From contig CAIIXF020000001.1 of NCBI GenBank assembly GCA_903813345.2, positions 49,371,885 through 49,435,884 on the forward strand: a stretch of DNA of 64,000 nt. Reading direction: 5' to 3'. The stretch comes from Owenia fusiformis. Taxonomy: Eukaryota > Annelida > Polychaeta > Sabellida > Oweniidae. The translations under genes were made by a program, and so were the position numbers. Positions 58,901-64,000 of this stretch are shown piece by piece (the stretch's first letter is position 1; each line of letters opens with the position of its first letter). A model generated the notes under the pieces. The model was given only the letters and a program-made list of their open reading frames with translations. It was not told the DNA's origin and did no database searches.

Positions 58901-60923
58901 ATCTATCCTTCCTTCGTATCATTTCCTTACTTTCCTTCCTATCCTATCCTCTCCTATCATATCCTTTCTTCCTATTCTGTTCTATCCTATCCTTCTTTCT
59001 TATTCTATCCTATCGTTCCTTCCTATTCTATCCTATCCTACCTTCCTATTTTATCCATCCATCTTTTTCTGGATGACTCAGCTTATTTTGGATGACTCGG
59101 CTTATTCTGAATGACTCGGCTAAAAAAAGTCTAGATCTGGAGTCTGAAATTGAACTCGTTCAATTTCCAAAATCTAGTTATTATTCTTATTCTTATTAGC
59201 ACGATTTCTCAGTAACTAGAAGACTTAGAGTAAATCTAATTACATGGTCAGTTAGGGTATGTGACCTAGTTTCTGGGAAATTAGGTCAAATTTTTATCTA
59301 GGTCAAAGGTTAAAATTAAGGTCAATTTTTCTAATTTCACAAATTTTCAATTTTCTTTTTAATCTATCATTATTTCTGGCGATGAATTAAATTATAGCTC
59401 CTTCTAAGTATTTCAAACATTTCACTCACTCTATGTCTCGATGAAAATTTTACCAATTTTGAGAAATTTGACTCCAAAAAAATGGTGAAATTTAAATTGT
59501 TCCAAATCTATTGAGATTAGTCTCAATTTAACAGGAAATTATCTCAGGATTCCAAATCTGAAAACCAAATTGTGATCCGATTTCCGGTTTAGGAGTTACC
59601 ACATTTTGAAATTTCAAAAAAATGATATGATGGTACCCTGATGGCATGTCTACCTGACCGTTAATTTTCTCATTTCTCATTAATATCAAAGTTCAAATTA
59701 AGGTTTTAATAGAACAAAGGATTGCGAAACTGAAAACAAAATTGAGATCCGACTTTCGGTTTAGAAGTTATGGGCTTTTGAAATCTCAAAAAAATCCCAC
59801 CGCTGCCACCAAATTGTAACAATCTCAACCCTTTCATTAATATCAGATCTCAAAATGGTTTTGAAATAAACAATCTAAATCTGGAGTCTTGAATTGAACT
59901 TGTTCAATTTCTCCAATCTAGTTATATATGTAGTTCGCTATAGCAATAAGGCAACATTTCAACATCAGAGATCTAGAATAACTTTAAAGTCATGACAAAT
60001 AGTAGATGAATAATGAGACATATTTTCAAACTTTACATGGGGACTTTAAAAGCTTAAAGTGAATTACTTGAATGAAAGTGAATCTTTTGGAGACAGAACT
60101 GCAGTCATCAGAGACAGCCATCACATGATTTGCTTCTATATGAGTCTTGTACAGCTCTGCAATGTCACCTGAAAGACATATCCAATTACAAGTTCAACTG
60201 TAGAAAATAAACATCAATGTTGTACTATTAGCACAAAATGTACCCATTTTAGCAAAGAGACTCTTTTTGCTCTATGGGAAAATAACATGGGATATATATT
60301 TTTTTTTAAGATAAATGAGTCACAAATAAGAAAAAGATTTTAACAGGACAATTTTCACAAGTGTTTTAAGAAGAAGAAACAAGAAGTATCTATATCACAG
60401 AAGTATCGTAGAAACTACATGTATTTAGAATTGTATATTGTTGTTGAAAATAGAACATTCTATCATTAAGTGTACTTTATCATTTTGATCAGTGCATCAT
60501 TTGTACTAATGTGGATACAACTTCTTAATTTTCACATAAAATATCCTGGCTCTGTATAAATGTACCATTTAATTAAATAACAAAGGCTAGTACCTTGTGC
60601 CAGGCTTAAAGAGATGCTATCTAAAACCACCAGTTTATGTGGCACAAACATTAAAAATTAAATTGCTGAATTTTATCAATTTAAAAACCAATAAGAAAGC
60701 ATTTACATGACAAATGATTACAAAAGTATAATAATTTTACCACCAATCACAGAACACCAATCACAAAAAGGTAACTTGACCAATATCAGCACTTCCTGGT
60801 GGTAACGTGAAAATGAAATGTAAGCAATGTGTTACCTTGTACAATGGTATCATCATCCAGGTGTATCAGCCTTCCACTGAGTTCAGGGAACATTTCAGAA
60901 ATGTAGAACCTGGCATAGTTCAA
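37679..60923 (-). CDS. GLT8D1: Glycosyltransferase family 8 protein, GLT8D1-type (last five exons)
   Basis: Five exons join in phase into 225 residues: 60923-60836, 60168-60068, 54963-54797, 45730-45618 and 37887-37679. In order the protein contains LNYARFYISEMFPELSGRLI, then HLDDDTIVQGDIAELYKTHI with the metal-binding D-x-D of GT-A enzymes, AVSDDCSS, CAFNTGVYVADLTRWKKQNI, DPMWHVRNLGW and SAKLLHWNGRFKPW. This order matches the catalytic domain of GLT8D1 (glycosyltransferase 8 domain-containing 1), a Golgi type II membrane protein using a nucleotide sugar; its acceptor is poorly defined. The N-terminal anchor and first part of the domain lie beyond the right edge. The introns host a DIRS element, a Helentron-like block and, just before the first exon listed, a 48-bp array of splice-acceptor copies. 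Orthology to GLT8D1 rather than GLT8D2 is likely but not proven. Confidence 0.92.
37888..40580. other. Intron sequence of the GLT8D1-like gene
   Basis: AT-rich intron without recognised repeats of size. A plus-strand 81-codon frame at 38735-38980 with one hydrophobic stretch is not supported by any family resemblance. Confidence 0.5.
40585..42112. mobile_element. Intronic element with CACCGACC-rich inverted ends
   Basis: Left end cccacttgggttttcgtaaa followed by acaccgaccgccgaccaccg (40589 on) is imperfectly matched by the complement of 42040-42112 (gaccgaccggtcggtggtcg; cggtcttttccgaaaacccc). Further inverted copies of ggtcggtggtcgg / ggtcggtctttt lie just inside both ends (40658-40692; 41996-42020). 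A TIR element of about 1.5 kb is the simplest reading. No transposase recognised. Confidence 0.5.
42113..43795. other. Intron sequence, no feature recognised
   Basis: AT-rich intron of the GLT8D1-like gene; short open frames only. Confidence 0.45.
43796..44271. mobile_element. hAT-like MITE with 8-bp flank repeat and a 33-G run
   Basis: CAGGCCTGTCAACTT at the left pairs with AGTTGACAGGCC at the right, and the 8-mer TGGGTATG stands on both sides (43788-43795; 44272-44279). The left half has iterated ttgaacacctt motifs, then an uninterrupted run of 33 G (43965-43997). The right half (about 43998-44271) is about 90% similar to 47897-48172. Proline-rich frames here come from the G run and are not genes. 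Confidence 0.7.
44640..45545. repeat. Satellite-like block with ATGGCGGCC motifs
   Basis: From about 44640 to 44900 the minus strand resembles the 12.4-kb satellite (caataactcaaatacc, then aagatggcagccatg). From about 45005 to 45400 a different unit of about 136-153 bp repeats three times (atgaacaaaatcgctccact, tcgagtta, ttcaaaatggc, accaaaagtgtcattagaca). Both types carry AAAATGGC(G/C)GCC. It ends about 70 bp from a coding exon. Confidence 0.7.
45618..45730 (-). CDS. GLT8D1: GLT8D1-like exon
   Basis: 113 nt, acceptor tttacag, donor gtatgt; reads QEIYGNEKGGGGSQPPMMIA, LYKKYTLMDPMWHVRNL plus one base. The GGGGSQPPM segment corresponds to the GGGVATSPM loop of vertebrate GLT8D1. Confidence 0.92.
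46052..46394. repeat. DIRS left terminal repeat and internal complementary region
   Basis: The terminus GTAATTGAGAAATTTTACCA (46052 on) recurs inverted in the first half of the internal complementary region (46304-46360). The second half (about 46358-46394, tacatacaatccaacc) is the inverse of the far terminus at 54662-54698. The shared ITR body between includes ggcccaagtggccaatatcg. Confidence 0.9.
47280..47374 (-). pseudogene. Detached 3' end of the DIRS recombinase gene
   Basis: On the left side of the 2,500-bp insertion the recombinase frame resumes after the duplicated AACTTGTGA, reading YYLRDV and about 22 more codons to TAG (47282-47280). The tyrosine pair fits the expected position of the catalytic tyrosine of the family, right after the W-ASHNTFTS segment left on the other side (about 49875-49905). 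The insertion therefore separates the nucleophile from the rest of the active site. Confidence 0.8.
47897..48172. repeat. Second copy of the hAT-like right half
   Basis: About 90% similar to 43998-44271 over 275 bp, ending in the same GTTGACAGGCCT terminus. The left half with the G run is absent, so it is a truncated or alternative family member, nested in the Mutator-like insertion. Confidence 0.8.
48275..48412. mobile_element. 138-bp MITE
   Basis: Ends ATGCCTTGGTCACATTTCGA and its near complement (aaatgtgaccatggcat), inner arms cggcgcccggcc / ggccgggcgcc. The terminal GTCACAT and the GGCC-rich shoulder resemble the element at 11644-12138. No coding capacity. Confidence 0.75.
49875..51372 (-). 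pseudogene. DIRS tyrosine recombinase, interrupted before its catalytic tyrosine
   Basis: The frame starts inside the RNase H gene (overlap 51150-51372) and has a Ser/Arg-rich linker, then the core from about residue 190 (RPSTNRVYDAKWKKFSIWCS). Visible family marks are ASGKRRSDIH (first catalytic Arg), PHETR (H-x-x-R box) and CSWASHNTF (Trp/His before the tyrosine). Such enzymes insert the circular DNA copy of DIRS elements. After HNTFTS the frame runs into the terminal repeat of the 2,500-bp insertion and stops within 25 codons at 49816. The missing C-terminus with the tyrosine lies at 47280-47374. The core shows no other stop, so it was probably intact when interrupted. Confidence 0.88.
50685..52818 (-). 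pseudogene. DIRS reverse transcriptase - RNase H, frameshifted
   Basis: Reverse transcriptase: FYSNLFLVKKKNGEDRPVIN, VSLDLRDAYLHI with the first catalytic Asp, LPFGLATAQMIF, and the YLDDW active-site box. The reading frame then changes at a run of five C on the coding strand (51936-51932). RNase H continues in another frame: FTDASTAMWG, WLELKAI, SADNTTA and RHVPGRLNRRADLLSR, which supply the D-E-D-D acids. A TAA at about 51150 interrupts the same frame, after which ATDALSLSWQNL and PKWQNQPWFP, typical of the DIRS connection to the recombinase, run on to 50685. This enzyme would copy the element RNA and remove it from the hybrid. One indel plus one stop make it non-functional as read. The start overlaps the end of gag by 74 bp. 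Confidence 0.9.
52745..54366 (-). pseudogene. DIRS Gag-like protein, split by a frameshift
   Basis: Part 1 (54366-53650) starts MNLNGPSTSSTLTGNE and is a Ser/Arg-rich, disordered region of 238 residues. Part 2 (about 53653-52745, 302 residues in a different frame) carries a helical core (PLVYSEWYIGSVSKLVTQLT) and ends in a strongly basic Lys/Ser/Asp tail (DWSKSQDKSKSDFRDSKKKY). The parts meet at TTTGA with only a few bases of overlap and no ATG at the start of part 2, so a single-frame gag broken by an indel is more likely than two genes. Gag would package element RNA. No zinc knuckle is present, as is common in DIRS elements. Confidence 0.75.
54545..54698. repeat. DIRS right inverted terminal repeat
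   Basis: The inverse of 46103-46230 with very few mismatches, followed by an outer extension (54679-54698, ending tggattgtatgtaat) that matches only the internal complementary region near 46358-46394. Confidence 0.9.
54797..54963 (-). CDS. GLT8D1: GLT8D1-like exon
   Basis: 167 nt, acceptor cctttcag, donor gtaagt; reads NTYANYINFNNAQIKKLHMS, PIACAFNTGVYVADLTRWKK and QNITAKIEYWMKLNT plus two bases. It lies only about 100 bp from the edge of the DIRS element at 54698. Confidence 0.92.
55180..59930. mobile_element. Tandem Helentron/HINE-like block (two ~1.92-kb units plus a diverged third)
   Basis: Units at about 55344-57261 and 57262-59180 are near-identical copies 1,918 bp apart. A third, shorter and diverged copy reaches 59927. 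Each unit ends with ATCTGGAGTCT, immediately followed by the hairpin GAAATTGAACTCGTTCAATTTC, six bases and CTAGT (CTAG at 57246-57249, 59174-59177, 59918-59921). The inverse AGACTCCAGAT stands at the 5' edge (55182) in three tandem 57-bp copies to about 55325. A short subterminal inverted repeat, a 3' hairpin, CTAG and a CTATC-type microsatellite just before it (56940-57130; 58858-59050) match the described plan of Helentron-associated elements. Inside each unit a ~490-bp block is itself duplicated (gacactacagattaattata). No Rep/helicase is seen, so these are non-autonomous. Confidence 0.7.
59931..60067. other. Short intron remainder
   Basis: Unique AT-rich intron sequence between the Helentron-like block and the exon at 60068. 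Confidence 0.6.
60068..60168 (-). CDS. GLT8D1: GLT8D1-like exon
   Basis: 101 nt, acceptor ctttcag, donor gtaatt; completes Gly and reads DIAELYKTHIEANHVMAVSD, DCSSVSKRFTFIQ. Confidence 0.9.
60836..60923 (-). CDS. GLT8D1: GLT8D1-like exon with the DxD motif
   Basis: 88 nt, acceptor ttgtttcag, donor gtaaca; reads LNYARFYISEM, FPELSGRLI and HLDDDTIVQ plus one base. Its first 33 nt are the exonic part of the 48-bp array upstream of it. Confidence 0.92.
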
Positions 60924-63900
60924 CTGAAACAATTACAAAATTTCAGAAAATAATGTAGAATATGGCATAGTTCAACTGAAACAATTACAACATTTCAGAA
61001 AATAATGTAGAATATGGCATAGTTCAACTGAAACAATTACAACATTTCAGAAATGTAGAATATGGCATAGTTCAACTGAAACAATTACAACATTTCAGAA
61101 ATGTAGAATATGGCATAGTTCAACTGAAACAATTACAACATTTCAGAAATGTAGAATATGGCATAGTTCAACTGAAACAAATACAACATTTCAGAATTGT
61201 AGAACCTGGCATAGTTCAACTGAAACAAATACAACATTTCAGAATTGTAGAACCTGGCATAGTTCAACTGAAACAAATACAACATTTCAGAATTGTAGAA
61301 CCTGGCATAGTTCAACTGAAACAAATACAACATTTCAGAATTGTAAAACCTGGCATAGTTAAACTGAAACAAATACAACATTTCAGAATTGTAGAACCTG
61401 GCATAGTTCAACTGAAACAAATACAACATTTCAGAATTGTAGAACCTGGCATAGTTCAACTGAAACAAATACAACATTTCAGAATTGTAGAACCTGGCAT
61501 AGTTCAACTGAAACAAATACAACATTTCAGAATTGTAGAACCTGGCATAGTTAAACTGAAACAAATACAACATTTCAGAATTGTAGAACCTGGCATAGTT
61601 CAACTGAAACAAATACAACATTTCAGAATTGTAGAACCTGGCATAGTTAAACTGAAACAAATACAACATTTCAGAATTGTAGAACCTGGCATAGTTAAAC
61701 TGAAACAAATACAACATTTCAGAATTGTAGAACCTGGCATAGTTCAACTGAAACAAATACAACATTTCAGAAATGTAGAACCTGACATAGTTAAACTGAA
61801 ACAAATACAACATTTCAGATATGTAGAATATGGCATAGTTCAACTGAAACAAATACAACATTTCAGATATGTAGAATATGGCATAGTTCAACTGAAACAA
61901 ATACAACATTTCAGTATTGTAGAACCTGACATAGTTAAACTGAAACAAATACAACATTTCAGATATGTAGAATATGGCATAGTTCAACTGAAACAAATAC
62001 AACATTTCAGATATGTAGAATATGGCATAGTTCAACTGAAACAAATACAACATTTCAGATATGTAGAATATGGCATAGTTCAACTGAAACAAATACAACA
62101 TTTCAGAAATGTAGAATATGGCATAGTTAAACTGAAACAAATACAACATTTCAGAATTGTAGAACCTGGCATAGTTCAACTGAAACAAATACAACATTTC
62201 AGAATTGTAGAACCTGGCATAGTTCAACTGAAACAAATACAACATTTCAGGTATGTAGAATATGGCATAGTTCAACTCAAACAAATACAACATTTCAGAA
62301 TTGTAGAACCTGGCATAGTTCAACTGAAACAAATACAACATTTCAGAATTGTAGAACCTGGCATAGTTAAACTGAAACAAATACAACATTTCAGAATTGT
62401 AGAACCTGGCATAGTTAAACTGAAACAAATACAACATTTCAGAATTGTAGAACCTGGCATAGTTCAACTGAAACAAATACAACATTTCAGAATTGTAGAA
62501 CCTGGCATAGTTCAACTGAAACAAATACAACATTTCAGAAATGTAGAACCTGGCATAGTTCAACTGAAACAAATACAACATTTCAGAAATGTAGAACCTG
62601 ACATAGTTCAACTGAAACAAATACAACATTTCAGAAATGTAGAACCTGGCATTGTTTGACTGAAACAAATACAACATTTCAGAAATGTAGAACCTGGCAT
62701 AGTTAAACTGAAACAAATACAACATTTCAGAATTGTAGAACCTGGCATAGTTAAACTGAAACAAATACAACATTTCAGAATTGTAGAACCTGGCATAGTT
62801 AAACTGAAACAAATACAACATTTCAGAATTGTAGAACCTGGCATAGTTAAACCGAAACAAATACAACATTTCAGAATTGTAGAACCTGGCATAGTTCAAC
62901 TGAAACAAATACAACATTTCAGAAATGTAGAATCTGACATAGTTCAACTGAAACAAATACAACATTTCAGAAATGTAGAACCTGGCATTGTTTGACTGAA
63001 ACAAATACAACATTTCAGAAATGTAGAACCTGGCATAGTTCAACTCAAACAAATACAACATTTCAGTTATGTAGAACCTGGCATAGTTCAACTGAAACAA
63101 ATACAACATTTTAGAAATGTAGAACCTGGCATAGTTCAACTGAAACAAATACAACATTTCAGAAATGTAGAATATGGCATAGTTCAACTGAAACAAATAC
63201 AACATTTCAGTTATGTAGAACCTGGCATAGTTCAACTGAAACAAATATAACATTTCAAAAATGTAGAATATGGCATAGTTCAACTAAAAACAAATACAAC
63301 ATTTCAGAATTGTAGAATATGGCATAGTTCAACTGAAACAATTACAACATTTCAGATATGTAGAACCTAGCATAGTTTGGCTGAAACAAGTACAACATTT
63401 CAGATATGTAGAACCTGGCATAGTTTGGCTGAAACAAGTACAACATTTCAGAAATGTAGAACCTGAAATTATGCAACTGACAAAAATACAACATTTCAGA
63501 AATGTAGAACCTAGCATACTAGTAGTTCAACTGAAACAAATACAACATTTCAGAAATGTTGAACCTGGCATAGTTCAACTGAAACAAATACAACATTTCA
63601 GAAATGTAGAACCTGGCATAGTTCAACTGAAACAAATACAACATTTCAGAAATGTAAAACCTGGCATAGTTCAACTGAAACAAATACAACATTTCAGATA
63701 TGTAGAACCTGGCATAGTTTGGCTGAAACAAGTACAACATTTCAGAAATGTAGAACCTGAAATTTTGCAACTGACAAAAATACAACATTTCAGAAATGTA
63801 GAACCTAGCATACTAGTAGTTCAACTGAAACAAATACAACATTTCAGAAATGTTGAACCTGGCATAGTTCAACTGAAACAAATACAACATTTCAGAAATG

Positions 63901-64000
63901 TAGAACCTGGCATAGTTCAACTGAAACAAATACAACATTTCAGAAATGTAGAACCTAACACATAGTTTGACTGAAACAAGTACAACATTTCAGAAATGTA
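60891..64000 (-). repeat. 48-bp satellite made of a 3' splice site plus exon start (~64 copies)
   Basis: On the gene strand each unit is TTGTATTTGTTTCAG (15 nt, the intron end with acceptor AG) followed by 33 nt starting TTGAACTATGCCAGGTTCTA and ending TCTGAAATG. These 33 nt are the first 11 codons (LNYARFYISEM) of the GLT8D1-like exon 60923-60836. Units run almost without break from the exon to the window edge. Variants fall into groups: TATGCCAGG versus TATGCCATA, and TACAATTCT versus TACATTTCT. Near the exon some units have TTGTAATTGTTTCAG and one is 53 bp long. From 63283 down to 61133 the array stays open in one frame (716 codons) because 48 is a multiple of three. The array continues past 64000. 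Confidence 0.95.

Noticed and set aside
63471-63965. Plus-strand 164-codon repeat protein
   Set aside because: Mirror reading of the same 48-bp array; the sense of the parent gene is minus.
60891-64000. CRISPR-like array
   Set aside because: Units are directly adjacent with no variable spacers, and the unit is an intron/exon border of a eukaryotic gene.
1-64000. tRNA or rRNA genes
   Set aside because: I looked for T-loop-like ggttcgaatc and related signals and conserved rRNA stretches and found none with a matching cloverleaf or context.

Overview
The window looks like nuclear DNA of a metazoan, probably an AT-rich marine invertebrate. Genes are split by introns with GT/AG borders, spacing is large, and inverted-repeat (foldback) elements, MITEs and satellites fill most of the rest. 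A DIRS-type retrotransposon, Helentron-like repeats and CpG-rich repeats with runs of ATGGCGGCC would suit a lophotrochozoan such as a mollusc, but that is inference; no marker gene fixes the species. I see no bacterial-style operon, CRISPR array, rRNA or tRNA.

Layout. 1-14.8 kb is gene-poor: a TA-flanked foldback element (2886-4035), a mariner-type MITE (5523-5741), an 84-bp tandem array (5793-6327), a hAT-type MITE with 8-bp target duplication (6575-7026), a near-perfect palindrome (8452-8592), a GC-rich inverted-repeat element (11644-12138) and a ~145-bp satellite (12.4-13.6 kb). 14.8-16.8 kb (+) holds the last three exons of an LTV1-like 40S ribosome assembly factor. 20.1-21.2 kb (-) is an intronless rhodopsin-class GPCR. 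21-37 kb is mostly foldback elements and MITEs, with a LINE tail (27.5 kb), a C2H2 zinc-finger gene (+, 29.8-31.0 kb) convergent with a small unknown gene (-, 31.0-31.8 kb), and a 2.3-kb element with CACTGGGG ends.

37.7 kb to beyond the right edge (-) is one gene, a glycosyltransferase family 8 protein of the GLT8D1 type. Its last five coding exons join in phase (60923-60836, 60168-60068, 54963-54797, 45730-45618, 37887-37679). Its introns carry a tandem Helentron/HINE-like block (55.2-59.9 kb) and a DIRS retrotransposon on the same strand (46052-54698) with terminal repeats, internal complementary region, Gag, RT/RNase H and tyrosine recombinase. A 2,500-bp element with long terminal inverted repeats and a perfect 9-bp target duplication (AACTTGTGA) has jumped into the recombinase frame just before its presumed catalytic tyrosine.

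The most unusual object is 60.9-64.0 kb: about 64 tandem copies of a 48-bp unit made of the last 15 nt of a GLT8D1 intron (including the 3' splice site) and the first 33 nt of the following exon. Each copy carries a potential splice acceptor. Because 48 is a multiple of three, 717 codons of the array stay open on the gene's strand.
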